DNA of 64,000 nt, taken from NCBI GenBank assembly GCA_965247975.1, contig OZ252050.1, positions 4,092,001 through 4,156,000 on the forward strand, written 5' to 3'. Within the stretch, counting starts at the first letter, position 1, and each line of letters opens with the position of its first letter. A program made the translations under genes and the position numbers. Under the pieces are notes generated by a model that worked only from the letters and a program-made list of their open reading frames with translations, was not told the origin of the DNA and ran no database searches. This document shows positions 55,407-64,000 of the stretch, piece by piece. The stretch is from Taishania sp965247975 (GTDB lineage: Bacteria; Bacteroidota; Bacteroidia; Flavobacteriales_D; Crocinitomicaceae).

Positions 55407-55407
55407 A

Positions 55408-56046
55408 TCACTTTGAATTGTATTCATCGTGAATTCGTTTGATTTCGATAGCGTCATTGGCATCTATTCCAAGGCTATCAGCGACTTCTTTGGCACGAAG
55501 TACTTGCTCAATTGTCAATCCAGTATCGTCTGATTCTTGCTGTAATTCGTTTCGTAAAAACAAAGAACTTTCCTTTAATTGTGGAATGGTTGATTCCGAT
55601 AAATCCATAATAGGTTTGTAAAGCATCGAATTCGACTTTGTTTCCGGTTCAATGAAATGAGATTTTTCATCGTAGGATTCAAAAATCACTAGAACAACAC
55701 TCAATAAATACAAGGCTTTGATGATCGCAAAGGCAACTCCAAGTAGTTTGTTTACAATGCTTAACCCAGAAATGTCAACCACTTTTTCTAGGAATTTCCC
55801 TCCAAAATAAACCATTGCTCCAATGGCCAAAAACGTTAAGGTAAAAGCGATTGTAGGTAAATAAGGAGAATCAAAACTCCATTTTTCCTTCAACAAATTC
55901 GCTGTTCCATCCGAAAAATGAATTCCTGCGTATATACCAACGAGCAAAGCAAGCAGGGTACAAACTTCAATGATAAATCCATTCTTGAAACCCTTAAACG
56001 CAAAATATCCGATGGGGATAATGAGCACAATGTCAACAAAATTCAT
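55408..56046 (-). CDS. CvpA-family membrane protein
   Basis: A 212-residue protein. Four hydrophobic helices occupy about residues 1-120, with the CvpA opening MNFVDIVLIIPIGYFAFKGFKNGFIIEVC and the GLSIVNKLLGVAFAIIKALYLLS helix. A soluble acidic C-terminal tail (about 125-212) ends with a helix LRAKEVADSLGIDANDAIEIKRI. Family members are linked to colicin V production, biofilm formation or purine regulation in E. coli; the role here is unknown. It lies 40 bases after the T9SS gene on the same strand. Confidence 0.88.
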   Translation of the reverse strand: MNFVDIVLIIPIGYFAFKGFKNGFIIEVCTLLALLVGIYAGIHFSDGTANLLKEKWSFDSPYLPTIAFTLTFLAIGAMVYFGGKFLEKVVDISGLSIVNKLLGVAFAIIKALYLLSVVLVIFESYDEKSHFIEPETKSNSMLYKPIMDLSESTIPQLKESSLFLRNELQQESDDTGLTIEQVLRAKEVADSLGIDANDAIEIKRIHDEYNSK

Positions 56047-56085
56047 TCGGAAATTGGTCTTTTTAGAATGCTAATAATCAAATTC

Positions 56086-57831
56086 TTATTGGATGATTAA
56101 ATTTTTGGACCATGATTGTGAACCACTAATCAATTTCACAATAAAATAACCAGCAGGAATTTCTTCAATGTTCATATTGAGTTTTGTTCCTTCTATGTCA
56201 GTCCACTGATTCACAACACGACCCGAAAGATCCAAGAGCTGAATGGCATCCAATTTTTGATCATTGTTAATCTCAATGAATAGTTGATTATCCGCAGGAT
56301 TTGGATACAAATTCCAATGGATGATCGATGCATCTTGCATCCCCAAATTTGTACCGAAAACGGTCGATGTAAACTCACAACCTAAATCGCTTACAACACT
56401 CACTGTATAGTCTCCAGCTTGCGTAATATTAAGGGTGTCATTCACTTGACCTGCGATTGGTGTTCCATTTAAAAACCATGTAATTTCATATTCAGCTGGA
56501 AAACCAGTTACAAACAAAAATCCAACTGCTGGACTAATCACTGGATCAATCGCTGGGTCGCAATACAACACATACAATTCTTCTGATTCAGCCGTGCAAC
56601 TTGCTCCATTAATTGCAAGAACGGAATAATTTCCTGTTTCAGTAACATCAAACTCGCTTGATGTAGCTCCTGGAATCGCAACGCCATCTAAATACCATTG
56701 ATAGGACAATCCCAAATCCGGTGTGGCAATGCTAAAAGTTGTGTTATCATAGCCTATCACAGGAACAGCTGGAAAGTCAAATACTTCAATAGTATCGATA
56801 GACACAACGAATGGAGTTGGATTTATTGTTTGCAAGGAAATTTGATAATTGATCGTTGATGTACCAGCACTACATCCGTTACATCCAACCAAGTTGAGCG
56901 TATGTTGTCCCATGGCATCATCGCCAAAAAAATATACTTCGCCTGCCGTCTCATCGGCTTCCCAAATCTCAAAAACGTATGTGTTTAAAGGATCCAAAAG
57001 AATATTTGTGGCCCAACTAACAGGTGGATCTTGATCAAGATAAAATGCTGATTGATATATCGTTGTGCCGTTTTCCTTAAGAATAAAATAAGGGTCAGCA
57101 GTTTCAAATGTTGGAAAATTGCCACCAAAATTACTCATGCTTGTAATGTCAACTCCTGTTAATGTATAAACATTAATTGGTGTCACGTTATCATAAGCCT
57201 CATACTGAACTATGTATTCTCCCGGAGTTGTGTAAAGTTGAGGTCCAGGATTTTCTAAAGAAGATGTATTTCCATTTCCAAAGTCCCAGTTATACTCCAA
57301 AAGTCCAGGATTGTTATTTGTAAAATTCACCGTAAGCGGATTACATCCAGTTGCATTACTCATTGTAAAACCATCATTACTTATGACCGTTTCATAAGGC
57401 AATACTTCCATGTAAATTTGGAATGTAAACGGATATCCCGAAATTACAGTCAAATCAGCAATTACTTGTACGTCAATGTTATAGATTCCAGCTAATAATG
57501 GTGTTCCATAAATCACTACACAACCGTATTGACTTGTTTGCGGATTGTAGTTACATCCATTCGTATTATTGCTGCAATCCCAACTTAAACCAACAGGAAG
57601 GGAAACAGATTGTATTTGAAAATTTGTAAAATCGTAGCCTAAGGTATCCAACGGCATGAAAAAAGTAACATCCGTACTATACGGTTGACCAACTGTTCCC
57701 GTAGGCATTGTGTCAGGATAAATTCCCGTTCCTGAAACAGAGTAGTCGATCACACACACTTGCGAAAATGAATTCAAACTAATGAGCACAATAAAAGCCA
57801 AAAAAGTACCGATTTTTGTCATAATTTTCAT
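56086..57831 (-). CDS. Secreted PKD/Ig-like protein with T9SS type A sorting domain
   Basis: A 581-residue protein with signal peptide (MTKIGTFLAFIVLISLNSFS; an alternative ATG lies three codons earlier). The N-terminal domain (about 25-150) has putative-Ig features (PVGLSWDCSNNTNGCNY, LLAGIYNIDVQV). A PKD-like domain with YNWDFGNGNTSSLENPG (about 165-230) comes next. Two Ig-like cysteine pairs (YQWYLDGVAIPGATSSEFDV near 390, ITWFLNGTPIAGQVNDTL near 460) follow, and then the type A sorting domain (IHWNLYPNPADNQL ... GYFIVKL, ending LIIQ). It is likely an adhesin or matrix protein. A TACATTTA box (57851-57844) may be its promoter. Confidence 0.85.
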   Translation of the reverse strand: MKIMTKIGTFLAFIVLISLNSFSQVCVIDYSVSGTGIYPDTMPTGTVGQPYSTDVTFFMPLDTLGYDFTNFQIQSVSLPVGLSWDCSNNTNGCNYNPQTSQYGCVVIYGTPLLAGIYNIDVQVIADLTVISGYPFTFQIYMEVLPYETVISNDGFTMSNATGCNPLTVNFTNNNPGLLEYNWDFGNGNTSSLENPGPQLYTTPGEYIVQYEAYDNVTPINVYTLTGVDITSMSNFGGNFPTFETADPYFILKENGTTIYQSAFYLDQDPPVSWATNILLDPLNTYVFEIWEADETAGEVYFFGDDAMGQHTLNLVGCNGCSAGTSTINYQISLQTINPTPFVVSIDTIEVFDFPAVPVIGYDNTTFSIATPDLGLSYQWYLDGVAIPGATSSEFDVTETGNYSVLAINGASCTAESEELYVLYCDPAIDPVISPAVGFLFVTGFPAEYEITWFLNGTPIAGQVNDTLNITQAGDYTVSVVSDLGCEFTSTVFGTNLGMQDASIIHWNLYPNPADNQLFIEINNDQKLDAIQLLDLSGRVVNQWTDIEGTKLNMNIEEIPAGYFIVKLISGSQSWSKNLIIQ

Positions 57832-57969
57832 TTTTTAAAAAACTAAATGTACGATTATTCTCTTAAATTCTCAATCTGAAACAATTGCAATTTTTATTTT
57901 CATGAAACTTCAACAGGCAATTCATACACTAAAACACGAAAAAAGTGCTTTCTGCGTTGTACATTCGTA

Positions 57970-60900
57970 ATGATGACTTTTAAACATTTTATTTTTAGTG
58001 CATTTTTTCTGCTCTTTTTCCTGCAAGCTGCAACAGGTCAGAGTTCAAATTTGCGCTCGAAGAAATTTGATTATCAGGAATCTTTGATAAAATTGGATAC
58101 TTTAAGTATTTATCCTGCATCTTTTGAATTGTATTGTGGCGAAACTCAATTAACTAAAGAGGATTACTACCTAAATACAAGCACTTCCGAGCTTAAGTTG
58201 TTTTCGAATTGTGGAAATGAACTCAAGGCTGTGTACCGCGTGTTGCCCATGGATTTATCGAAAAAATACCAACTCAGAGATACTTCTTCAATCTTCACTT
58301 TTGAAAAAGGAAATCGAGAACAATTTTTAATTTCTTCCACCACCCAAACGCAAGATGTTTTTGGCTCCAGCAGTTTGAAAAAATCTGGGAGCATTTCAAG
58401 AGGAATTTCTTTTGGGAATAACCAAGATTTGGGAGTAAATTCTTCTCTAAACCTTGAACTAACTGGTGATATCGGTCCAAATTTAAAATTGCTTGCTTCC
58501 ATTTCTGACGATAATATTCCAATTCAACCCGATGGCAACACCAATAAATTACAAGAATTTGATCAGATATTTATACAAGTTTACAATGACCGAATGAAAC
58601 TCATAGCCGGCGATTTTTGGATTAACAAACCAAAGGGATATTTTTTGAGTTACAAGAAACGAGCTCAAGGTTTGACAGGGGAATTTCTGTTAGGAAAAGA
58701 TAGTACACGCGTTTGGAAGACCCAAGTTTCTGGTGCGCTTTCCAAAGGAAAATTTCAACGACAAATCATTCAAGGAGTTGAAGGAAATCAAGGTCCTTAT
58801 CGATTAAATGGCGTTGAAAACGAGCCTTTTATCATTATTTTGGCTGGTACGGAGCGGGTTTATATTGATGGAAGATTATTGGAAAGAGGCCAAGAATTCG
58901 ATTATACAATCAATTATAATTCTGCTGAAATCATTTTCACACCTCGAAACATGATTACAAAAGACGCACGGATTGTTGTCGAATTTCAATATTCCGACCA
59001 AAACTTTGCCCGCTCGTTGTTGCAAAATTCCACCACTTTTTCCTCTAAAAAATTCGACTTTTGGTTGAATGCATATTCCGAGCAAGATGCTAAAAATCAA
59101 ACACTTCAACAATCCTTAAGTCCGCAACAAAAACTGCTACTTTCTCAAATTGGCGACACCCTAGAATTGGCTAGAACATCAAGCATCGATTCGGTAGGAT
59201 TTATTGAAAATCAAATTTTGTATTCCCTCCGTGATTCATTGGGCTATGATTCCGTTTTGGTTTTTTCAGTTGATCCAGACTCAGCCGTGATAAGAGCAAC
59301 TTTTCAATTTGTTGGGGCAAACAAAGGCAATTATGTATTTAAAGAATTCAACGCCTTGGGCAAAGTTTATGAATGGGTTGTACCAATTGCTGGAATTCCA
59401 CAAGGCGATTATGAAGCTTCTCGACTGATCATTACGCCCAAGCAACGTCAAATGGTTTCGGCTGGAGCCGTGTATCGTTTTAATTCAAATTTATCGGTGG
59501 AAACAGAACTCGTTTATACTAAAAATGACATTAACACCTTTTCTAAATTCGACCGAAAGGACGATCAAGGACTTGGAGCTCGGGCAAAATTATTGGGCGA
59601 CATTCCTCTCGGAAAAGATAGCACTAAGCATTGGACATTGAAAACAAAAGCCGAATTTGAAACCCTTGATCGCAATTTCATTCCCATTGAACAATACCGA
59701 GCTGTAGAGTTTGATCGCGACTGGAATACACGTAATAAGGGATTTGTGGGTAATCAAGTAGCTTCGACCCTTGGTGCAAATTTTGTGCATCGACGTTATG
59801 GTAATTTGAATGTTGAAGGACAACAATTTTTGATTGGTTCCGATTATCAAGGCTACCGAACAGCATTAAATGGTATTTGGAAACAACGTGGTTTTTCAGC
59901 GGACTGGACAGGCAGTTATTTATCGAGTGATGCATTAGTGAAAAATGAATTTATTCGCCACAAAGTTTCAGTTTCTCAAGATTTTAAGTGGATTAAAATT
60001 GGATACAAAGATGATCATGAATTGAATAAATTTGGCTCGCAAACCATGAAACTTGCCACGAACAGTTATCAGTTTATGGATTATCAATTTTACCTTTCCA
60101 ACGGTGATTCCATTAAAAATTATTATTCCATTTTCTATCGAGAACGATACGACCAACTCTCCGATAGTTCTGCGTTGCGAAATGCGGCTAAAGCCAAAAC
60201 ATTTGGTGGTGAAGTGAAAATTACTACGCTTAAAAACCATACCATCAATGTGCTTGGGAGTTACCGAGAACTGAAAATCCAAAATCCAGACCTCATCAAT
60301 CAAGCTCCAGAAAATACCTTACTCGGACGTATTGATTACGAACTTAGAATTTTAAAAACCGCCATAACATCCAATACCTTCTACGAAGTCGGATCAGGTT
60401 TAGAGCTTCGCAAAGAATTTATTTATTTACAAGTAAATACCGGACAAGGGATTTATACGTGGCAAGATTACAACGGCGATGGGGTCAAAGATTTAAACGA
60501 ATTCGAAATTGCTCAATTCGCAGATCAAGCGAGCTACATCCGTGTTTTTACGCCAAGCAACACCTACATGAAAACCTATTCTAACGAATTTAATCAAGCG
60601 TTTAATATTCGTCCTGAGCGCATTTGGTCTGACAAAAAGGGATTTTTAAAATTTCTATCACGCTTTTCAGATCAGGCACGTATTCGTATCAATCGAAAAT
60701 CAACCTTATTTGATGGTGCTGACGCATTTAATCCATTTGCACAAACTATTCGGGATACAAGTTTAATCTCAACCGTTCATAATTTTAGAAATACTTTCTT
60801 CTTTAACCGAACTTCGAATGTTTTCGGTGCAGACTGGACCTTTCAAGATGGGAGAAATAAATCCCTTTTGGCAAGTGGCTTTGATTCAAAATCTAATCGT

Positions 60901-61419
60901 TTTCATGAGCTTAAAATTCGCTGGAATATTGCAACAAAATTTGCCATTGAATGCGAAGCACAAAGTGGAAAAAAAGAAACGAGTGCAGACTACACCGTTG
61001 GTAGAAATTACAACTTAGATTATCATTACATCATTCCGGTTTTTATTTATCAACCGAGTACTTCTTTTCGCATTTCGTTGGATGGGAAATATTCGGAAAA
61101 GCGCAATAAACCTGAGCTTGGAGGAGAATCTTCATTTGTCGGTCAGCTTGGAACATCATTGAAATACAATCAGGCTGAAAAAGGTAGTTTGCAAGGAGAG
61201 TTTAAACTTGTCAATATTACTTATTCTGGAAATCAAAATTCTGCACTAGGATTTGAAATGTTGGAAGCGCTAAAACCTGGAATAAATTATACGTGGAACA
61301 TTGGTTACCAACGATTGATTTCTAAAAATCTTCAGCTTTCATTTCAATACAACGGACGAAAATCTGAGTTGAATAACGCGATACATTCGGCTGGTATGGA
61401 GGTTAGAGCGTTTTTCTAA
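57970..61419 (+). CDS. Large SprA-like outer-membrane protein of unknown function
   Basis: A 1149-residue protein with signal peptide MMTFKHFIFSAFFLLFFLQAATG. Residues about 115-330 resemble the N-terminal SprA modules: GSISRGISFGNNQDLGVNSS, LKLIAGDFWI and ERVYIDGRLLERGQEFDYTINYNSAEIIF, which parallels SprA's LVEGQDYTVDYNLGRVRI. The long C-terminal half (about 490-1149) alternates aromatic beta strands and ends with SAGMEVRAFF, a barrel-type terminal Phe. No T9SS sorting domain is present. It is about half as long as SprA. A homologue of this class is frequent in Bacteroidota and usually hypothetical. Likely an outer-membrane barrel with a periplasmic or surface domain. Confidence 0.7.
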   Translation: MMTFKHFIFSAFFLLFFLQAATGQSSNLRSKKFDYQESLIKLDTLSIYPASFELYCGETQLTKEDYYLNTSTSELKLFSNCGNELKAVYRVLPMDLSKKYQLRDTSSIFTFEKGNREQFLISSTTQTQDVFGSSSLKKSGSISRGISFGNNQDLGVNSSLNLELTGDIGPNLKLLASISDDNIPIQPDGNTNKLQEFDQIFIQVYNDRMKLIAGDFWINKPKGYFLSYKKRAQGLTGEFLLGKDSTRVWKTQVSGALSKGKFQRQIIQGVEGNQGPYRLNGVENEPFIIILAGTERVYIDGRLLERGQEFDYTINYNSAEIIFTPRNMITKDARIVVEFQYSDQNFARSLLQNSTTFSSKKFDFWLNAYSEQDAKNQTLQQSLSPQQKLLLSQIGDTLELARTSSIDSVGFIENQILYSLRDSLGYDSVLVFSVDPDSAVIRATFQFVGANKGNYVFKEFNALGKVYEWVVPIAGIPQGDYEASRLIITPKQRQMVSAGAVYRFNSNLSVETELVYTKNDINTFSKFDRKDDQGLGARAKLLGDIPLGKDSTKHWTLKTKAEFETLDRNFIPIEQYRAVEFDRDWNTRNKGFVGNQVASTLGANFVHRRYGNLNVEGQQFLIGSDYQGYRTALNGIWKQRGFSADWTGSYLSSDALVKNEFIRHKVSVSQDFKWIKIGYKDDHELNKFGSQTMKLATNSYQFMDYQFYLSNGDSIKNYYSIFYRERYDQLSDSSALRNAAKAKTFGGEVKITTLKNHTINVLGSYRELKIQNPDLINQAPENTLLGRIDYELRILKTAITSNTFYEVGSGLELRKEFIYLQVNTGQGIYTWQDYNGDGVKDLNEFEIAQFADQASYIRVFTPSNTYMKTYSNEFNQAFNIRPERIWSDKKGFLKFLSRFSDQARIRINRKSTLFDGADAFNPFAQTIRDTSLISTVHNFRNTFFFNRTSNVFGADWTFQDGRNKSLLASGFDSKSNRFHELKIRWNIATKFAIECEAQSGKKETSADYTVGRNYNLDYHYIIPVFIYQPSTSFRISLDGKYSEKRNKPELGGESSFVGQLGTSLKYNQAEKGSLQGEFKLVNITYSGNQNSALGFEMLEALKPGINYTWNIGYQRLISKNLQLSFQYNGRKSELNNAIHSAGMEVRAFF

Positions 61420-61472
61420 AAAAGTACACTATTTTAATTATTTGCGAGCAAAAGAAAAATCATTCTATTTTC

Positions 61473-61566
61473 ACCGCTGAGGACGTAAGGAGCGCAAAGG
61501 GGAATGCTTGTTTTAATGACAAATCTCTTCATAAATCACCTTTGCGTTCTCTGTGTCCTTTGCGGT
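61473..61566. repeat. MITE-like element with 28-nt inverted repeats
   Basis: The left arm (61473-61500, beginning ACCGC and ending GCGCAAAGG) and the reverse complement of the right arm (61539-61566, CCTTTGCG to GCGGT) match at 21 of 28 positions. The spacer is 38 nt. The CCTTTGCG...TTTGCGGT type of sequence is one I recall seeing dispersed in many bacterial genomes as short palindromes. The element sits in the 299-base gap after the SprA-like gene; the rest of that gap has no other feature except the terminator at its right end. Confidence 0.75.
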
Positions 61567-61668
61567 AAAAAAAAATACTCTTTTTAAACTTTTAGTTGCA
61601 AGAAAAACAAGGATTTGCCATACTTTAATTAGAATTTAGAATGACTAAATTCGAGAAAAAGCTTGACC

Positions 61669-61698
61669 AAAAAAAAGCCCAATCTTTTGGATTGAGCT
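61669..61698 (-). terminator. Rho-independent terminator of the small membrane protein gene
   Basis: On the minus strand AGCTCAATC (61698-61690) pairs with GATTGGGCT (61684-61676) with one U-G wobble, and is followed by eight Ts (to 61669). The wobble pairs only in the minus-strand RNA, which supports this orientation. Confidence 0.85.
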
Positions 61699-61718
61699 TC
61701 AAATATCTTTACTTAAAA

Positions 61719-61874
61719 TTAAGCTTCGCTGTCATCAAAAATTCTTTTTGGACGCATTTTTTCAAAAATTCCGAGTGTAATCCAAAACGGTAAAATAAAT
61801 CCCATCAAGAATAAAAGCATCCAAAATGCCATACCACCAATTAACAAAAACAATACGATTCCAAAAATGCTCAT
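61719..61874 (-). CDS. Small membrane protein (51 residues)
   Basis: Starts at ATG 61874 (MSIFGIVLFLLIGGMAFWMLL) rather than further upstream, where the frame is low-complexity. One long or two short hydrophobic helices cover residues 3-36, and a basic-acidic tail FEKMRPKRIFDDSEA follows. I recognise no family. A dedicated terminator 20 bases downstream argues that it is a real gene. It lies downstream of the tonB gene, with the tonB terminator in between. Confidence 0.6.
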   Translation of the reverse strand: MSIFGIVLFLLIGGMAFWMLLFLMGFILPFWITLGIFEKMRPKRIFDDSEA

Positions 61875-61952
61875 TTCTTTTCTATTTGTTGAACTGAGTG
61901 TAAAAGTAATAATTATTTCAATTCTTCGAAAAAAATTAAACTTTTTTGAATT

Positions 61953-61987
61953 AAAAAAGCGGAACAAATTTAGTTCTGTCCCGCTTT
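61953..61987 (-). terminator. Rho-independent terminator of tonB
   Basis: AAAGCGG (minus strand, 61987-61981) pairs with CCGCTTT (61962-61956), extended by three more pairs with one wobble and followed by six Ts to 61953. It lies 18 bases after the TonB stop. Confidence 0.85.
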
Positions 61988-62004
61988 CTTGCTATTCGAA
62001 GGAA

Positions 62005-62721
62005 TTATTGAGGAATAAAACGAATAGGTAAGCGAATGATTGTTCGCACTTTTTCACCTTCATTTTCTCCTGGAATCCAATTTGGAAACGCTTTTACAAC
62101 TCGCTTCGCTTCGCGATCTATGTCTTTGGATACACCTTTTTCAACAACAACGTTTGAAATCGAGCCATCCAATTCAACAACAAAACTTACATAAACAACG
62201 CCTGAATTCCCAATGATTAAATCGCCTTCTGGGTAATTTGTGTTGTCAATGATAAATTCTTGCATTTTTGGATATCCACCAACGAATTGCGCTTCAACAC
62301 CTGGAAATTCTATCGGCTCCTTTTCTATTTCATTTCCCCCTCCTTCACTAATTTGCACATCGGGTCTTCCAAGAATTCCTAAATCTGGCAAGTCTGTTCG
62401 GTTTGGAACAAAACTAATTTCGTTTGAAAGATCTGGTGAACTGCTCAAGGCAACAGATTGAGATGGATCCGATTGCTGTTGTTGCATAGGCTGTTGAATT
62501 TGTGGTTCAGCCAATGGCTTTTCGACAACTTCTGGTTTTTCATCCTCCACCATGTAATCAATTGGAATGGCAGGAATCTTGTGTTTTTCCAACTCGTGTT
62601 CATACGGAGATTGATACGTAAATGCGGCTAACGTAGCTGCTGTTGTGGTTAATAAACCCAGAGAAAATATGACAATTCTCTTCCCCTCGAGGTTATACCT
62701 CGGATTTTTTTTCGCGATCAT
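62005..62721 (-). CDS. tonB: TonB-family energy transducer
   Basis: A 238-residue protein from ATG 62721 (the frame runs 17 codons further, but these lack a plausible start context). A transmembrane helix RIVIFSLGLLTTTAATLAAF (about residues 14-33) anchors it in the inner membrane. A Pro/Gln/Glu-rich spanner (VEKPLAEPQIQQPM, about 55-85) crosses the periplasm. The C-terminal TonB domain (about 140-238) reads VVYVSFVVELDGSISN, KGVSKDIDREAKRVVKAFPNWIPG, RTIIRLPIRFIPQ. It should pass proton-motive energy to TonB-dependent receptors. ExbB/ExbD genes are not in the window. Confidence 0.9.
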   Translation of the reverse strand: MIAKKNPRYNLEGKRIVIFSLGLLTTTAATLAAFTYQSPYEHELEKHKIPAIPIDYMVEDEKPEVVEKPLAEPQIQQPMQQQQSDPSQSVALSSSPDLSNEISFVPNRTDLPDLGILGRPDVQISEGGGNEIEKEPIEFPGVEAQFVGGYPKMQEFIIDNTNYPEGDLIIGNSGVVYVSFVVELDGSISNVVVEKGVSKDIDREAKRVVKAFPNWIPGENEGEKVRTIIRLPIRFIPQ

Positions 62722-62897
62722 AATAATTTGATTTATATGTTTATAACGCAGAAATTTCAAATCTTGTGCCAAAAAAATAAAATATTGATAATCATTGAGT
62801 TAAGTGTGTAAATTTGTTAATGAAATGTTAAAGGGTTTGGTTTATGTAAACCAATAATTCATCAAAAAATTCGTTCGATAGGTTAAAATCAAGTTGT

Positions 62898-62935
62898 AAA
62901 AAAAAACGAGCTAAGCAAATATGCCTAACTCGTTT
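62898..62935 (-). terminator. Rho-independent terminator of the truncated beta-rich gene
   Basis: On the minus strand AAACGAG (62935-62929) pairs with CTCGTTT (62910-62904). The stem continues inward to about 14 bp with two wobbles and a 4-base loop. A T-tract follows to 62898. It lies 23 bases after the stop of the gene at the right edge. Confidence 0.85.
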
Positions 62936-62958
62936 CAAAAATTATTATTGAATATTAA

Positions 62959-64000
62959 TTACTCAACAACTTTAATGTTGATCATAACATCTTCCTTATC
63001 CTTTTTGTAGCATTCCAAAGCAAACTGATTTGGATTGATTTCCACCATTCTTGTCGTTGCGAATTGGTGCAATGCGATCCCCTTCGCATTTCTTGTGTCT
63101 AGAATTGAAACTCTTTTGATTTCTCCTGTTTCATCATCCACTTTAAATCCGGTTAAATAACCTCCCAAACCATCAGAGTGATTTTTTGGAATTTCATTCA
63201 ACGCCAACGAAATATTTCTAGCATTATCCAAAAACATCAAATAATGGCTGTTTCCACTTGGAATGTATTTGTATCCCATTCCACCTCGAGGCATACCACC
63301 AGATTGACTTTTAGGTAATTGATTCATCCATTCCAATTCACCATCCTTGCCCAATTTTGCAATGAGCATATTTTTATAATAATAGGTAGTTTGTGCATTT
63401 CCTTTGCTGTCATACCTTGTTACCGAGTAGTGTTTTTCACCAACAAAAACTACGCTTCCATCTTCATTCACAAGTAACTGACGAAGCACCATATTTGTCA
63501 AACTCATGTCGTCACCGTCTTCTTCATTCTTCTCCATTTTTTTCTGTGTTCGTTCAGAAAGGTATTGTTGCATAACCTCCAATGGAATTTCCACATCTGT
63601 TGATTTACTTAAGCTTCCATCGGTGGATAGTGTGAAATAGAACATTCCGTCCGTTTTGTATCCTGCAGATTTTTTCTCATTGGCATAATAACCAGCAACA
63701 TAGAGCTCACCTTTTGGCCCTTCAAAAAAGCTAATTTGATTAATTATTTTGCCTGGAATATTCACGTCAACCGCAGTAGCTTCAGTTTTACCCTTGTCTA
63801 TCGTCATCAACTCCACTTTAAAATTAGGAGTTCCATCCTTTTCGAAACGTTTATTTTGGTCCACTTTAAAAACCTCTGTTAAAATATAAATGTCCCCATC
63901 GCTTCCAATTGTGTAAGCAACATTATTCATTTTAGCTTCTGTGTATGGCATCTTTACATCTTGTCCTGAAATTTTGTTCATTTCAGAATCATACGCATAC
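62959..64000 (-). CDS. Hypothetical beta-rich protein, 5' end beyond the window
   Basis: At least 346 residues; the frame stays open through 63999 (residues Y-A-Y-D-S-E precede the internal Met at 63981), so this Met is not the start. The visible part is made of strand-turn-strand repeats with GSDGDIYILTEVF, GPKGELYVAGYYA, EDGSVVFVGEKH and GNSHYLMFLDNA, spaced as propeller blades, so a WD40/SBBP-like beta-propeller is probable. A charged helix (SERTQKKMEKNEEDGDD) interrupts it. The end KEDVMINIKVVE has no T9SS tail. No function can be given. Confidence 0.7.
   Translation of the reverse strand, partial: YAYDSEMNKISGQDVKMPYTEAKMNNVAYTIGSDGDIYILTEVFKVDQNKRFEKDGTPNFKVELMTIDKGKTEATAVDVNIPGKIINQISFFEGPKGELYVAGYYANEKKSAGYKTDGMFYFTLSTDGSLSKSTDVEIPLEVMQQYLSERTQKKMEKNEEDGDDMSLTNMVLRQLLVNEDGSVVFVGEKHYSVTRYDSKGNAQTTYYYKNMLIAKLGKDGELEWMNQLPKSQSGGMPRGGMGYKYIPSGNSHYLMFLDNARNISLALNEIPKNHSDGLGGYLTGFKVDDETGEIKRVSILDTRNAKGIALHQFATTRMVEINPNQFALECYKKDKEDVMINIKVVE

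Noticed and set aside
1..64000. tRNA, rRNA, CRISPR arrays, transposases and prophage genes
   Set aside because: I looked for T-loop motifs, regularly spaced repeats and transposase or phage protein signatures in the intergenic gaps and reading frames and found none. A dedicated scan could still find a degenerate case.

Overview
The window looks like a chromosome segment from a member of the Bacteroidota, most likely Flavobacteriales and close to Crocinitomicaceae/Fluviicola. That placement is inferred from gene content; no 16S gene is present. It is AT-rich and has Bacteroidota-type promoters (-7 box TAnnTTTG). It carries sprA of the type IX secretion system (T9SS) and six proteins with T9SS C-terminal sorting domains: five type A and one gliding-motility-associated type B. 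I saw no tRNA, rRNA, CRISPR array, transposase or prophage.

Layout. 1-1.5 kb: the end of a PhoH-like ATPase gene, a convergent NAD-epimerase and a GNAT acetyltransferase. 1.5-11.7 kb: the leftward operon maeB-ruvA-sprA-GNAT. 11.8-13.7 kb: a secreted thioredoxin-fold protein with a T9SS tail. 13.8-16.0 kb: a zinc-site-less sirtuin convergent with a DUF4271-hemD pair. 16-19 kb: a catabolic group (gcdH, pterin dehydratase, ALDH8-like dehydrogenase). 19.2-25.6 kb: a PKD/type B surface protein and the hemW-S9 peptidase-vanZ operon. 26.3-33.7 kb: a probable inorganic-carbon operon read leftward (unknown small protein, dabA, dabB, SulP, DUF2490). 33.9-35.4 kb: an ALDH7-family (antiquitin-like) dehydrogenase. 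35.8-40.4 kb: two tandem M43 metalloproteases with almost identical sorting domains. 40.4-46.4 kb: a large nested palindrome, a BNR/sortilin-type beta-propeller protein and the RDD-rsmI-quinone reductase operon. 46.6-53.1 kb: a two-gene unit of very large secreted proteins in which only the second has a sorting domain. 53.1-56 kb: a candidate small RNA, lepA and cvpA. 56-61.4 kb: another T9SS protein and a large SprA-like outer-membrane protein. 61.4-64 kb: a MITE-like inverted repeat, a tiny membrane protein, TonB and a truncated beta-rich protein.

How they may work together. SprA is the outer-membrane pore through which the six tagged proteins (proteases, PKD, propeller and thioredoxin-fold proteins) would leave the cell. 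GcdH, the ALDH8-like enzyme and the ALDH7 enzyme all fit routes from tryptophan or lysine through 2-oxoadipate to glutaryl-CoA. DabA/DabB with a SulP carrier would supply bicarbonate, which is notable because the rest of the window looks heterotrophic.

The strongest unexplained signals are the 113-nt nested palindrome at 40397-40509, the candidate small RNA with a sigma-54-like promoter before lepA, the twin hairpins at 26204-26261, the 28-nt inverted repeats at 61473-61566, and the tag-less/tagged pair at 46.6-53.1 kb. All family assignments come from reading motifs by eye; no database search was run.
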